This document shows, piece by piece, positions 50,460-61,144 of a stretch of DNA of 64,000 nucleotides. Position 1 is the first letter of the stretch. Each line of letters begins with the position of its first letter. The translations under genes and the position numbers were made by a program. Below the pieces are notes generated by a model that saw nothing but the letters and a program-made list of their open reading frames with translations, ran no database searches and was not told the origin of the DNA. The DNA is from Leishmania donovani (taxonomy: Eukaryota > Euglenozoa > Kinetoplastea > Trypanosomatida > Trypanosomatidae), in NCBI RefSeq assembly GCF_000227135.1, contig NC_018256.1, forward strand, positions 754,814-818,813, read 5' to 3'.

Positions 50460-53400
50460 CTAACCCCCGTGCTCGTTCACGACATACTGCAGCTTTTCCA
50501 TCACTACGCGCCGCTCCTGCACGAGGCTGTCGAGGGCCTCTTTCGAGACGGATGATCGCTTCCTTTCCGGTTTGGTTGGCGGTGCTGCCGCAGCGTAGGC
50601 CTTCTTGCCCGCGCCCCTGCCACCATCTTCCTCTTCCTTGGATCCCAGCGTGAAGCGCAGCTGCCAAATGCGCTCATTCAGCTCCCGCATCTCCTCTGTG
50701 AGCAGATGGATCTCATCCTCGCGGGTGCTGCGTATCGAACTCGCCTCATCCATCAGTGCCTTAAGAGAGCCCTTGAGAGGCTTGAGTACCCGCTGCTGAA
50801 TCTCTTGGGCTCGCCCCGCTGCCAGCGCAGAGCTGAGTCGGCCTCGTGAGCCGGACTGCGCCGGTGCGGTGACGGGGCATGGCGAGCCTTTTGCTGTCAG
50901 CGTCAGGTTGCGGGATACCGTGGAAGGGGTGGGCGAGTCAGCTCGCGGTATGGCGTCGAGCAGACCGATGCCCGCCTGAAACTTCGAGAGGTACGCAGAG
51001 GACGTTGGTACGGTGGCGCCAGCGCCGTGGTCGCCGTCCTTGGCATGGTGGATGAAGGCGGGTCGCGCGTTTGTCGGCGCCGTAGCAATCGGTGACGCTT
51101 CGTCAGCGGAGGAAGCCGCTGCGGCACGAGGGGGCGCATTCCTTGCCGTCCGCTGGGGTCGCCTCAGGGTGTACTTGGCCGTCGAGCGCAACGGCGAGAC
51201 AGCAGGGGACGCACCCTTGGTTGACGACAGAGTGCCGCAACAGGCCGCGCGCGGGGGGCTGCCGGCACCGACGTGTCCATTGGCACCAGTGTCGTTTGTC
51301 GCCGCAGAACTCATGACAGAGGTACGAGGGCTACGCTTTTGATTTGCGGCGGCCGCCGGCGGGGCCGGCTGCCTCTTTGCGTCCTTCGAGTCGCGTTGTA
51401 AACTACGTCGCTGCGCTGGGGTAGCCGAGGATGCCCCTACAGAGGCAACACCGCCGGGCGCCGCCGCCGTCGCCGCCGCCCCACCTGCCGCGGAGGCTCG
51501 GCGGGCTTCCCCCTTGCGCATGAAGGAGAAGGGCTGTCGCTTTCGCGACTGCGACTGTGATTGCTGCTGCAACTCTGGCACGCGGGACTTCAACACCTCC
51601 GCCGACAGCGTGTTTGGGAACTCATTCTCAGGAGTGAAGACGTTGCCCCTCAAGACGCCGGTGTCCGCTTCAACGTGCGCGCCGCCAGCGCCGCCGCCGA
51701 TGCCACCTCCAGCAGTGGCAACTACTCCACCACCCGCCAGCACTCCATCTGCATAGTTTCGCTCTGTTTTCACACCGTCCGACGACGTGTATGTGCCGGC
51801 GCCGTGGAGGACATTGTGCCGCCATGTGCAGTGGAGTTGGTTTCCCTCGACGAACTTGTAAGTGCCACGGCCGTGGCACTGCAGATGGAAAAGAGGCTGC
51901 TGCTGCTGCTGCTGCCACCCGCCTCCGCAGCTGGCGTCTTCAACCTCGCCGACGTACACGTCACCGTTTGCAAAGGTCATGACACCACACCCTATGTGCT
52001 TCGCCGCGTCGTAGACACCCTTGAACGTCCACGTCTCGTTGCCGGACTTAATGGTGACATCCCTGCCGGCCAGCGGCTGCAGCTGTGCATCGAAGCAGCC
52101 CTCAATGCTGGTTTTGTTGCGAAGGGTCAAGCAACCAGCGCCGCCACCGGGAACGCCTCTACTAAAGCTGCCCTTGTACTTCAGGTAGTGCGGCGACAGG
52201 CTTGTGTCGCCGGTGGTGCCGCCGGTGCCACTAAAAGAAATGGTTCCTTCACCCTCGCGGTAACCGTCGACGTAGCCGCCCTCGTAGGCAACGCGGCGAC
52301 GATCCTCAGTGGTGTACTCCCTGCCTTGGCCACATGGCTTCCCGTTTGCCCACGACCCCTCGTACACGCGCGAACTCACCGACCATTTTGGCGTGGATGC
52401 TTGCAGTGAGGATGGGGATGCTGCGGTCAGCAACGTGGCCACACCCCACCCGTGTGGCTGACCAGCCAGCCACTGTCCCTCGTACTTGAGGCCCCGCGCC
52501 TTGTCCTCCCAGACTCCGTTTCCTCCCGCCTGGCCTTCCTGAAGGTCGCCCGTGTACTGGACAGATGACGCGCTCGTCAAGGTGCCGGCGCCGCTGGGCA
52601 CATACTGCGCCACCGCGCCAGAGTAGCGCGACCCGTCCGACCACTGCCAGGTTCCCTGCCCATGCGGGAGGCCACGCGCCCACTGTCCAGTGTAAGTTCC
52701 GCCCAGTCGTCCATACATGGCCGGGTCCCAGCAGCGCAGCCCCGTCCCAAGTACTTGCATGAAGTTGTGAGGCGTGATCGGCGCCTCTGTCGGTGACGAC
52801 GTTGCTGGTGGGGGTTGCTGTGTTGACGAGTCCGTCCGCCACTCTCCGGTGCCGTTGCCGTCCGCCTCGCCGTTGGAGAAGGTCCCCTCGTAGCAGGTAA
52901 GCGTGAGAAGAACGTCATGCGGCACGCACGTGGATGGAATGCGCTTGCGAACAGCGATGTCAGGGTCCATGCCGCGGGTGCCAGTAGAGCAGGGCAAGGG
53001 CCGATCGCGCAGCACGCCCGAGCCGTGAGGGACACCGTTGCGCACAGCGCCGTTGTAGCTGCTCCCATCCATGTACGTGATGACAGCAGAGGCGCCGGTG
53101 AACATGCCCGCAATACAGGGGCCATGATACGTCTTCATCGGGTGGGCGGCATACTCTGACTGGCTCAGTCGCAGCAGACTCGCAATGGATGTCGAGGAGG
53201 TGGCGATCGATGACGACGCGACGGCAAAGGTGACCCGCACCTCTCCATTGAGCTGGTCATTGTGCCAATGACCCTCGCACACAGCGCCGTCGCCTCCCTG
53301 CAGAACGCCCCTGCCCTCGCGCCGGTCCTGCGCAAAAGAGCCTTCAAAAACAACCCCGCTAGAGAGATGGTGAACACCCTTGCCGTGCCGCCGCATCTGC

Positions 53401-54152
53401 GCATCAGTGCCACCGTTGTAGAAGCTGCCATCCGCGTACTCGATCTCCCCCTCGCCCGTGCTGCTAGCTTGTGGCGCGTCGCCGTCAAAAGCGCCCCGGT
53501 AGCGTACAGGGCGAGCTGCGGCGGCAGCGCCGGTTGCCGGCCTGTGCAGCTGCCACTCCCCGAATCCCTGGCGCTTCCCTGCAGCCCAGGAGCCTTCATA
53601 GACGTCTCCGTTAACGTAGACACACCTCCCCTGCCGCCCGCTGCGCATCCCGTTCTGGAAGCCGCCGGTGTATTCAGTAAAGTTGTCCACGTTTGATGCG
53701 CCGCACAGGGTTCCCGTCCCGTTCATCTCGTCTTCTCTCCAATCGCCTTCGTAGACACGACCGTTGGAAAACTGGCAGCGCCCCTTACCGCTGCGCTTTC
53801 CATCTTTGAACTCCCCCGCATACTCGTAGCCGTCGATTCCAGGCACGCTTATCACGCCCGTGCCGTGTGGCAGTCCGCCCTTCCAGTCGCCGTCGTAGAC
53901 GGCCCCGCTGGAAGCCCACGTGTAGCGCCCCTTCCCATCTTTCACGGGTTTGCGGTCCTTGTCGTGGACGTAGAGCGCCTCCCCGTGGTATGTGTCGCCA
54001 TTCGAGAACGTGCGATCCCACAGAGATCGTATGGTGCTGGTGGCTGATGTCACGGAGGTGGGGGCAGCCGCAGTTGCCGCTGCGCGGCTGGAATCCACGG
54101 ACGAAGCGGCGTGCGACTTGGAGGAGGATGACGAGGTCGTTACCTTTGGCAT
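50460..54152 (-). CDS. Large MORN-repeat protein with C-terminal coiled coil
   Basis: The 1230-residue protein starts at ATG 54152. The first 820 or so residues hold about 23 MORN-type repeats, each built on the pattern Y-x-G-x-W/F-x4-5-G-x-G-x-G, for example VYEGDWREDEMNGTGTL and TYTGQWARGLPHGQGTW. Several repeats carry insertions of 10-40 residues. A disordered Ala/Ser/Pro-rich region follows (about 850-1090) with Lys/Arg clusters. The last 100 residues contain two predicted helices with heptads (EMRELNERIWQLRF; EALDSLVQERRVVMEKLQYV). MORN arrays form extended dimers and, in trypanosomatids, occur in cytoskeletal proteins such as those at the flagellar-pocket collar and hook, so a cytoskeletal scaffold is a fair inference. 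It is not the small MORN1 protein: it is far longer and has extra domains. Confidence 0.9.
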   Translation of the reverse strand: MPKVTTSSSSSKSHAASSVDSSRAAATAAAPTSVTSATSTIRSLWDRTFSNGDTYHGEALYVHDKDRKPVKDGKGRYTWASSGAVYDGDWKGGLPHGTGVISVPGIDGYEYAGEFKDGKRSGKGRCQFSNGRVYEGDWREDEMNGTGTLCGASNVDNFTEYTGGFQNGMRSGRQGRCVYVNGDVYEGSWAAGKRQGFGEWQLHRPATGAAAAARPVRYRGAFDGDAPQASSTGEGEIEYADGSFYNGGTDAQMRRHGKGVHHLSSGVVFEGSFAQDRREGRGVLQGGDGAVCEGHWHNDQLNGEVRVTFAVASSSIATSSTSIASLLRLSQSEYAAHPMKTYHGPCIAGMFTGASAVITYMDGSSYNGAVRNGVPHGSGVLRDRPLPCSTGTRGMDPDIAVRKRIPSTCVPHDVLLTLTCYEGTFSNGEADGNGTGEWRTDSSTQQPPPATSSPTEAPITPHNFMQVLGTGLRCWDPAMYGRLGGTYTGQWARGLPHGQGTWQWSDGSRYSGAVAQYVPSGAGTLTSASSVQYTGDLQEGQAGGNGVWEDKARGLKYEGQWLAGQPHGWGVATLLTAASPSSLQASTPKWSVSSRVYEGSWANGKPCGQGREYTTEDRRRVAYEGGYVDGYREGEGTISFSGTGGTTGDTSLSPHYLKYKGSFSRGVPGGGAGCLTLRNKTSIEGCFDAQLQPLAGRDVTIKSGNETWTFKGVYDAAKHIGCGVMTFANGDVYVGEVEDASCGGGWQQQQQQPLFHLQCHGRGTYKFVEGNQLHCTWRHNVLHGAGTYTSSDGVKTERNYADGVLAGGGVVATAGGGIGGGAGGAHVEADTGVLRGNVFTPENEFPNTLSAEVLKSRVPELQQQSQSQSRKRQPFSFMRKGEARRASAAGGAAATAAAPGGVASVGASSATPAQRRSLQRDSKDAKRQPAPPAAAANQKRSPRTSVMSSAATNDTGANGHVGAGSPPRAACCGTLSSTKGASPAVSPLRSTAKYTLRRPQRTARNAPPRAAAASSADEASPIATAPTNARPAFIHHAKDGDHGAGATVPTSSAYLSKFQAGIGLLDAIPRADSPTPSTVSRNLTLTAKGSPCPVTAPAQSGSRGRLSSALAAGRAQEIQQRVLKPLKGSLKALMDEASSIRSTREDEIHLLTEEMRELNERIWQLRFTLGSKEEEDGGRGAGKKAYAAAAPPTKPERKRSSVSKEALDSLVQERRVVMEKLQYVVNEHGG

Positions 54153-55354
54153 GGAGGCACGTGAAGGGAAAGAAGGAGGATCGCTAAGAGGACGTCGGGA
54201 TGGAAATGATGGAAGTGTGGGGAGGGATTACAGGAGGGAGCCTCTGCCCCGACACTGCTACGAAAAAAAAAACGAGGATGAGAATGCCGTTGCTGTGGTT
54301 TCGTCGTCTACTCAGTGCGCCGGGGGGAGGCAAAAGGGGTGTGTCTGCGTTGGCAGGTGCTACGGCACGTCACGGATCTGTATCGATGATGATGGAGAGC
54401 CTCTGAAACACATGAGTACACGTATACGAGACACACCCCGCAGTCCGTCAGGGTCGGAGGAAGGTGAAGTGGATGAGAGCTAGAATCCACTACGTACTAC
54501 CCTACACGTGTGTGCGTGTGTGTGGGGAGGGGGGACGGAGAAGGTGGGTTGTGCGTTTGTGTGCCTAAAGTCGTACAGGTAGCGTAGGTCGAGGGAGAGG
54601 GCGCGGAAGAACAGTTTCGAAAAAAAAAAAAAGAAGGCGAAAAAGTTGCAGAAGACGGGGATGGTGAAAACGAGGAACGAGGGAGAGCGAGAGTCGCACG
54701 TGGAAGACACGGTACAACAGAGCGACAATAGAGCAGAACAGGCATTTGTGCACCTCCTGTCGTGTACTGAAGCATGCCTTGCCCGCTCCCCTCCCTGGCA
54801 GCTGGTGTGTGCGCGGGATGCACACACACACACAAGATTTCATGCGTGAGAGAAAGGCTTGATGAGGTACACACTCGGTGGCTGTTACTCGTGCGCATGT
54901 TCTCAGAAATGTCTTGTCGATTGTCTGGTTGTACTACGACACACGCGCGGTGGTCGGTCGTGGGAGACATGGTGGGCTTTTTGGCACCAGCGGAGGGGGA
55001 GAAGAGCAGATATTATACAGAGAGGGAAGGAGGGACAAAGGAGATGATGGCCGGGGAGGGGAGGAAGGGGGAGGGGGGCAGCGATGCGCTGAAGCATTCG
55101 CCGCACGTAAGAAGCACCAACAGCAACACCAACAAAAAAGAATAAACCGAAGAAGCGGGCTAACACGCGTGTTGGCGGGAAACCAAAGCGCCCGACGGAC
55201 CGCTTCAGTGGACGAGAAGAAAAGAGAAGCCGGCCAATGAGGGCGCGGATGGCACCCTGCTGATGAACGCGGAGATGGGGAAGGGGTGTGTGTGTGAGTC
55301 CTCCGTCGCACTCGCACGACACACCCGAGGACGGCAAGCGACGCACACGAAGCG
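54153..55354. other. Spacer between MSH5 homologue and MORN gene
   Basis: Low-complexity sequence with an A13 run near 54620-54632, a (CA)n tract near 54820-54835 and purine-rich runs. No gene is visible. It should hold the MSH5 3'UTR and the MORN acceptor. Confidence 0.6.
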
Positions 55355-58300
55355 TCATGGCAAGCGATGCAGCACGCGCAGGGTCTCCTCCCAGTAACTT
55401 AGCAGCTCCTCATCAAGGCCGCACTGACGCCCAATGGCGGGCCCGGCACCCAGATGGATACTGCAATGCTGTTCCCAGTCTTGCTGTCGGCGCGGTCCGG
55501 GGTGAGGCGTAAGGCAGACAGGCTGGTACGTCGGGGTCACGTCCAGTGGCAATGGGGCGCCGCTATCGCCTGCGGCCAGCGGTGAGATCGGCTTATCATT
55601 GCCGGCACGTAGGCTTTCGATACTAGTCAGGCCATCTTGATCGGTGGCGTAAGTTGCGTGGGTCTCCATCTCGTAAATCTTCACCCACTCCAGGGGAAGC
55701 GGGGTGTCTGCTGTGTGAGAGAGAGGGTCGGCCCCGCGCTGGTTTTCGTGCGCTGAGGTTTCACTAGACGCAGGCACACCCGCGGCAGCGGGGTCTGTGC
55801 GTTCCGCAGCAGCGCCTTGATCACTTTGAGCCACCACCGCCGCTGCTCCGCAGTCACAGGCGTCACTGAGGGTAGGAAACTCAGGTGCGGCGCATTGCCC
55901 CGGTAGGTCCAGCATTTCGACAAGATGAGTAGCGCAGAGGACGAGCGGCGCACCGGGGCTGTCGTGCTGCCTACCACCGCAGCCCTCCCCTCCGTCCGCG
56001 AAGTACCGCAGAGTCGCCTTCAGTAGGGCACATCCATCCTCCGGGGAGGTACCGCGTCCAAACTCGTCGAGCAGCACAAGTGCCCGCCCCCCCATGTGGC
56101 AGCCATCGAGGGCGTTGCCGTGAAGTGCCTGGCGTGCGCGCTGCTGGCCAGCGACAAAATGCAACACACGATGAAGCGCCACGCACTCGCCGTAGAAGCT
56201 ACCCGGCGCCGCTGCGGCTACGTCAGCAGCCGACCAGGCCGAACGCGGTGGTGCGGAGGAGGACGGTGCACATACAGAAGACGATGGCGCGAAAATGCTG
56301 TTGACGAGGCTCAGCCGTGCTGTGACCGCTGGCACGTGGCACCCCAAATGAGCGAGAAACACGATGTGCGCCACGGCCCCCATGAGCACCGACTTGCCGC
56401 TGCCGTTGACGCCAAGCACCAAACAAACACGGTCTGTCGAGGTGCGGAGGTGGAGCGAAAACGGAACGAGCTGTTGCATGCCCACGTGTCGAGAGAGAAG
56501 CGGGTGCCAGCCATCCTCGATCTCGAGGATGCCCTCGTCGGCCTCCTCCCCTGTCTTGTCATGTGGTGCAGCACAGTCAGCGCCCGGCGCCACAATCTCT
56601 GGCCGACACCACCCCTCCTGCGCCGATACGCGAGCAAAGCTCAGCAGGCAGTCCAACTCCCCCAGCGCGCGAGTGGGCCGCAGCAGGTGGAGAGAGTTGT
56701 ACAGAAGCGACGTGTCCAGCTCGCGGCGGACCTGCTCCTCGCGCTGCTGCACGCGCCGCTGCAGGTCGCCCACCCAGGTGTCCAGCTCCTCCATCGCTGC
56801 GGACTTGAAGCAGCATTCGCCAGCATCTGTTGCGTGATGAAGCCGCCAGCCGAAGGAGTCTGCCATCACGGAGCGGGCTCGCTCGGCAGGCGACAACGAA
56901 GGCGAGGTGGCAGCCACCCTAGGAGGACGCAGTTCAGCATCGCTACTTTGTGGGTCAGCGGTCTCGTTATCTGCGTCGTCGCTGCGCCACGACGCCGGTT
57001 CTCCTGCATCGTCATCACGTCTCTCACCGCCCAGGTCGTCCACGTCGGTCGCGTCTTTGACTGGCAACAGTGCTTCTAGCTCCGCAGCTGGAACGCATAG
57101 CAAATACCCGTGTGGCACTGTGTACACGCAGCGCAGAGAGAGCCTTGCCCGCAGCGTCCACGGAAGCTCTGCGAAAGCAGCCTCTGCTTTGGCCTGGAGA
57201 GACAGCCGCAGATCGCGAAAGCGGGCGCGCAGCTCGTCAAGTACCGTGTCCACACCGTCACGGATGCACACAGCATTGGGCACGCCGTAGTCAAAAGAGA
57301 AAAGCGCTGCCGTCGTCTGGACAGCGGGGTAATATGGCTGCCGATCCTGTCTTTCGTCTGTTGCACCACCACCAACACCGTCACCGCGACGGCGTCCTGC
57401 AACCCCGACCACCGCCGAATTGAGGGAGGCCGCCATGGCCCGCAGCGGCTCCACACGGATGCTCTGCAGCAGCACATACAGTCGACTCACCTCATGGGCG
57501 ACGGTGGCCAGCAGCTCCTGCACAGTAATGATTCCCCGCATAGTTTGGTATAGTGACACATAGTGCTTGTGCAGCGCCCGGCCCGACCGCATCAGCGTGA
57601 AAACATGAGTCGTCGAATACACCTTGTGCAGGGCAGCGCGCAGTCGGGCGGCAATGTCGTGATGCAGGGGGTTGACAAAGAAGGCGACAACGGACTGGCG
57701 CGTCTCAATCTCAGCAGCGTCGCAGCAGGGAAGGGCGATCCACTGTCGCAGCATCGCTCTCCCCACAGAACTCTGCGCCGCGCTCAACAGCCCTCGCAGC
57801 GAGTGACCTTCTTTTGCGCGTCCGCGGCCTTGTCCACTACTTGGATGGCGTTCTGTGCGAGTGATCTGCAGAGCCTCGGCACACGCATCGTCGAGGTAGA
57901 GTGCATGCAACACATCGCGCTCAACGACATCGGCCACGTTAGACTGGACTGCTGCGACAAACTGAAGCAGTGCCGCCATGGAACACATCATTGCCGTTCT
58001 GTCTGCATGAAACCGCGCGGCAAGCTCATGCTCCTGTGCAGGGTACATGGCCGCCAAGCGAGGGAGAGCTTCGGGTCCACAAAACGCCGTCGCGGCGCTT
58101 AGCCGGATCACTTCCATTGGCGTCTGCTCCGCCACCAGCGCGATTAAGTCGCCCAGCGCCTCGCTACCGGTGTGCGGAAGCAGCACCTGGGGCTGATACA
58201 CCTGCAGATAGCGCACCAGCCACAGCAAGCTCGGTGGTATGTCTTCGTGAGTAACAATACGGACGTCGCCGCGGCTGCCGGTGGCGTTTCCGTGCGTTCT

Positions 58301-58645
58301 ATGCGATATGAGCTGTGCACCGCCGGCGTGTGACTGGACCGTGGCCGCTGGCGTTGTGAGTCCGCCGCGTCTGCGTCGCACGATTTCACCCGCCACCATG
58401 CACACTGGCACCTCGAAGACCTCGATGCGGCACTCAGCACACAAGAAGCGAGCGACACCGACGCTGGCAGCGCACCAGCATAGCGCCGTCACCTCCGCCG
58501 GGGGCGGTTTGACGGATGTGTCGACGTCGTCGTCTTCTTCCTCGTCGTCACTTTCGCAATCAGAGTTGCTGGAGAGCTGCCCACGACTCTGCACTGCGCC
58601 GCGCTCATATGTGTTCTCGAAAACACCATCAGCAGCGCGTTGCAT
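55355..58645 (-). CDS. MSH5: MutS homologue, MSH5-type
   Basis: The 1096-residue protein starts at ATG 58645. It has the MutS connector, lever and clamp core and a C-terminal ATPase: Walker A GVNGSGKS (745-752; family usual GPNxxGKS), a GSFYGE segment (815-820) where MutS proteins have STFxxD/E, Walker B LVLLDE (856-861) followed by FGRGTSPEDG (862-871), and CATHL further on. The N-terminal mismatch-reading domain of MSH2/3/6 is absent; the chain opens with an acidic tail and a segment like the MSH5 start. A GHSLRGLLSAAQSSVGRAML stretch (280-299) matches the core wording of MSH5. MSH4-MSH5 stabilise meiotic crossover intermediates in other eukaryotes. Low-complexity inserts (about 535-590, 690-710, 790-815) and a long tail account for the extra length. 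The Pro-to-Val change in Walker A is notable. Confidence 0.8.
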   Translation of the reverse strand: MQRAADGVFENTYERGAVQSRGQLSSNSDCESDDEEEDDDVDTSVKPPPAEVTALCWCAASVGVARFLCAECRIEVFEVPVCMVAGEIVRRRRGGLTTPAATVQSHAGGAQLISHRTHGNATGSRGDVRIVTHEDIPPSLLWLVRYLQVYQPQVLLPHTGSEALGDLIALVAEQTPMEVIRLSAATAFCGPEALPRLAAMYPAQEHELAARFHADRTAMMCSMAALLQFVAAVQSNVADVVERDVLHALYLDDACAEALQITRTERHPSSGQGRGRAKEGHSLRGLLSAAQSSVGRAMLRQWIALPCCDAAEIETRQSVVAFFVNPLHHDIAARLRAALHKVYSTTHVFTLMRSGRALHKHYVSLYQTMRGIITVQELLATVAHEVSRLYVLLQSIRVEPLRAMAASLNSAVVGVAGRRRGDGVGGGATDERQDRQPYYPAVQTTAALFSFDYGVPNAVCIRDGVDTVLDELRARFRDLRLSLQAKAEAAFAELPWTLRARLSLRCVYTVPHGYLLCVPAAELEALLPVKDATDVDDLGGERRDDDAGEPASWRSDDADNETADPQSSDAELRPPRVAATSPSLSPAERARSVMADSFGWRLHHATDAGECCFKSAAMEELDTWVGDLQRRVQQREEQVRRELDTSLLYNSLHLLRPTRALGELDCLLSFARVSAQEGWCRPEIVAPGADCAAPHDKTGEEADEGILEIEDGWHPLLSRHVGMQQLVPFSLHLRTSTDRVCLVLGVNGSGKSVLMGAVAHIVFLAHLGCHVPAVTARLSLVNSIFAPSSSVCAPSSSAPPRSAWSAADVAAAAPGSFYGECVALHRVLHFVAGQQRARQALHGNALDGCHMGGRALVLLDEFGRGTSPEDGCALLKATLRYFADGGEGCGGRQHDSPGAPLVLCATHLVEMLDLPGQCAAPEFPTLSDACDCGAAAVVAQSDQGAAAERTDPAAAGVPASSETSAHENQRGADPLSHTADTPLPLEWVKIYEMETHATYATDQDGLTSIESLRAGNDKPISPLAAGDSGAPLPLDVTPTYQPVCLTPHPGPRRQQDWEQHCSIHLGAGPAIGRQCGLDEELLSYWEETLRVLHRLP

Positions 58646-59550
58646 GACAGCGGTGCGTAAAAGAGCAAAGAACGCACGTGATGCACTTCGCCTGTGTGCA
58701 CCGTTTCACGGAAGGGGTCCCCCCTCCCATCACACACATACACGCGGCGCCGCAGGACTCCCAGGGGTGGGAGAAAGAATAGGATATGTGAACGTCTAAT
58801 GCAACAAGCACTACCGCTGCCCATCCATACAATGTGCGTATTCGTGCCACGTCTGCGTAAGCATCAAGAGCCCGACAGAAAGGCAACGTGCAGTCGGAGA
58901 GGAAGGAGGGGTGAGGTGGGGATGGGAGAAGGGAGTAGAGAGGAACAGCACAGACTACCAGGTCACCAAGGCGATATGATAGGAGGTCACAAGAACCAGA
59001 ATGCTCACAGCTGTCAAGTAGAGAAGGGCAACTATGTCGACGAGTGGAAAGCTTCGTGTATCGCGCCACGTGCACCTCCGCCCCTATTCACATGCACACG
59101 CAAATAACATCAAGGAGAAATGCAGCAGGAGGAGAGGAAGCTGTTTGTGTGTGTGTGTGTGTGTGTGGAAAGACGAACACCGATTGTTCAGCCTTAGTGA
59201 ACTTCACACACACGCACACACCACAGGCAACATCACCTCGCTCGGAAGGGATTTTTTTTTGAGACGAAATTGGTTTCAAACGGCAACCTTTACTAGCCCC
59301 TGGGTGAGAGCGAGACACAGATGACACCGAAGAAATAACATAAGAGAAAGAAAAAGACTGGATCTATGGAGGGGGAGAGAGGGGGATACGTATGCGTGTG
59401 TGTGTGTCACAGGGAGCGAGAAGCAGACGACGACGTCATGCGCCAGTTACGTAGTGCACGCGCGCAGACCCGTGCACCTCTCGCTCCCACACAGCAACGC
59501 ACACACACCCTGTCCCCTATCAGCGAGAGAAAGAGAGGGGTAGGTGTGAT
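58646..59550. other. Spacer between H2A copy A and MSH5
   Basis: Contains the 3'UTR of H2A copy A; 59351-59550 is shared with copy B. A (GT)n tract lies near 59148-59166 and a T9 run near 59252-59260. No gene is visible. Confidence 0.6.
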
Positions 59551-59949
59551 CTAAGCGTTCGGTGTCGCCTTGCCCTTCTTGCCGCCCTTCTTCTTTGCCA
59601 TCGCCTTGCTGATGTTCGGCACAACGCCGCTGTGAGACAAGGTCACGTTCTTCAGAAGCATGCCGATGTCGTCGTCGTGGCGCGCAGCCAGCATCACGGT
59701 GCGCGGGTTCAGGCGGCACCGCTTCTTCCCGCTCTGCGCGGCCGCCTTCACGGACAGCTCCAGCAGCTCCGCAGTCAGGTACTCCAGCACGGCAGCCAGG
59801 TACACGGCGCCAGAGACACCGATGCGGCGAGCGTACTGGCCGCGGCGCATCATCCCGCCGACGCGGCCCACCGGGAAGATCAGACCACATTTCGCGGACT
59901 TGGAGCCGCTCTTGCGGGCGGCCTTCTTGGCGCTGCGAGGAGTAGCCAT
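59551..59949 (-). CDS. H2A: Histone H2A, copy A
   Basis: The 132-residue protein starts at ATG 59949 and shows the H2A fold throughout: basic N-tail (SAKKAARKSGSKSAK), GLIFPVGRVGGMMRRGQYA where most eukaryotes have GLQFPVGRVHRLLRKGNYA, AVYLAAVLEYLTAELLELSV in helix 2, and RCRLNPRTVMLA before the docking segment, where most eukaryotes have KTRIIPRHL. These departures are those of trypanosomatid H2A. The C-terminal tail is short and Lys/Gly-rich and ends in ATPNA. It packages DNA in the nucleosome; Leishmania histone mRNAs are polyadenylated and regulated after transcription. It differs from copy B, 1.6 kb away, only at residue 131 (Asn instead of Ser). Confidence 0.97.
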   Translation of the reverse strand: MATPRSAKKAARKSGSKSAKCGLIFPVGRVGGMMRRGQYARRIGVSGAVYLAAVLEYLTAELLELSVKAAAQSGKKRCRLNPRTVMLAARHDDDIGMLLKNVTLSHSGVVPNISKAMAKKKGGKKGKATPNA

Positions 59950-61144
59950 GGCTGCGATGGGTAGGTTGGAGGGGCGGGAGAGGGAGTGAAAAACAGAAAA
60001 CGAGAAGGTCGGTCAAAGCGGCAGAGTGCAACGGTGCTGAGAAGGAAGTGTGTGCGTGTGTTTGATTCGGCGCGTTTGCCATCGAAGCGGTTTCGGCGAG
60101 CCGCCGCGACAGCGGTGGCAGCGGGAGCACCGAAAGGAAAAGCAAAAAAAAAATTGAGCAAACGACCATACCATACACGAGGCCGTTGCAAAACAAAAAG
60201 GAGGAGAGTGGAGGAACGGGTGATGAGTTCCGACAGAGACGCAGACGCGAGAAGTTGCGAGGAAGAGAAGGGCCGAGGTGGTGAGGTGTGCGAGGCACAT
60301 GCACAGAGAGAAAAGCGCACGATAGGAGCTTTGCTGAGAGATACAGACGCCATCGCAGGCGCTCTCTGCCCCTGGCGACGAGGATCAAGCACCAGCCGGC
60401 TATGTTGTCCGCAGCCGGCTTCTTCAGGCATGCACACGAAGGAAGGCCAGATATTCCCCGATGCACCACCCACTAGAGTACTCCCAGATGGTCGCTTTTC
60501 CTTTCTCGGAGGGCGCATAGTTGCCCCTACGGCCACCTCCACTGCATCCGAGCACCTCCCCCGCAGCATTCTGCTGGCGAACCAGCTTCCATGCGCGCAA
60601 ATGCGCTTGCGGACGAGCTATTCACACCACACTCGCACCTCAGGGAAAGAGTCAGACCCGTGAGAGAGCAGGAGAGATACTAGCCCACAAGGCACTTCCA
60701 TAGCGGTGCTCCGCTCACGAGCCTCACACGCAAAGCAGAACGCTTCGCGTTGGTGGTGCCGCTGATCATCTCTGAATGAGAGAACGTGTGCGGCCGCGGG
60801 TATCACGGAGCCGTTTGAATGTGCACGTATGCGGTGGACCTTCTTTTCCTATTTCCATATTGTCTTTCGTCGCATGCCTTCTCTGCACAGAGAGAGGGAG
60901 AATAACGTCACTGAGAAAACGAGAAGCCAAGCCAGATGAGAAACAAAAAGACTGGATCTATGGAGGGGGAGAGAGGGGGGTACGTATGCGTGTGTGTGTG
61001 TCACAGGGAGCGAGAGGCAGACGACGACGTCATGCGCCAGTTACGTAGCGCACGCGCGCAGACCCGTGCACCTCTCGCTCCCACACAGCAACGCACACAC
61101 ACCCTGTCCCCTATCAGCGAGAGAAAGAGAGGGGTAGGTGTGAT
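59950..61144. other. Spacer between the two H2A genes
   Basis: About 1.2 kb, of which 59950-59987 and 60945-61144 belong to the duplicated units. The unique middle has an A10 run near 60144-60153 and no gene. A minus-strand ORF at 59880-60569 overlaps the H2A start in another frame and is rejected. Confidence 0.65.
59952..59985 (-). promoter_or_regulatory. Possible spliced-leader acceptor directly upstream of H2A copy A
   Basis: On the minus strand a C/T-rich stretch (CTCCCTCTCCCGCCCCTCC) is followed by CATCGCAG, with the AG (59953-59952) two bases before the ATG. The same layout precedes copy B (61547-61546). If used, the 5'UTR outside the spliced leader would be two bases. This is inferred only from sequence; acceptors further upstream are possible. 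Confidence 0.35.

Larger units (their letters stand above)
59351..59987. repeat. Tandem duplication unit A around histone H2A
   Basis: The 637 bases match 60945-61581 with about five differences found by eye: one in the coding sequence, one just upstream of the ATG, three downstream. The unit includes about 200 bases of 3'UTR, the gene and about 38 bases upstream. Outside it the flanks are unrelated. Confidence 0.9.

Noticed and set aside
59880..60569. 229-codon minus-strand ORF upstream of H2A copy A
   Set aside because: It overlaps the H2A start out of frame and is low-complexity; it has no counterpart upstream of copy B.
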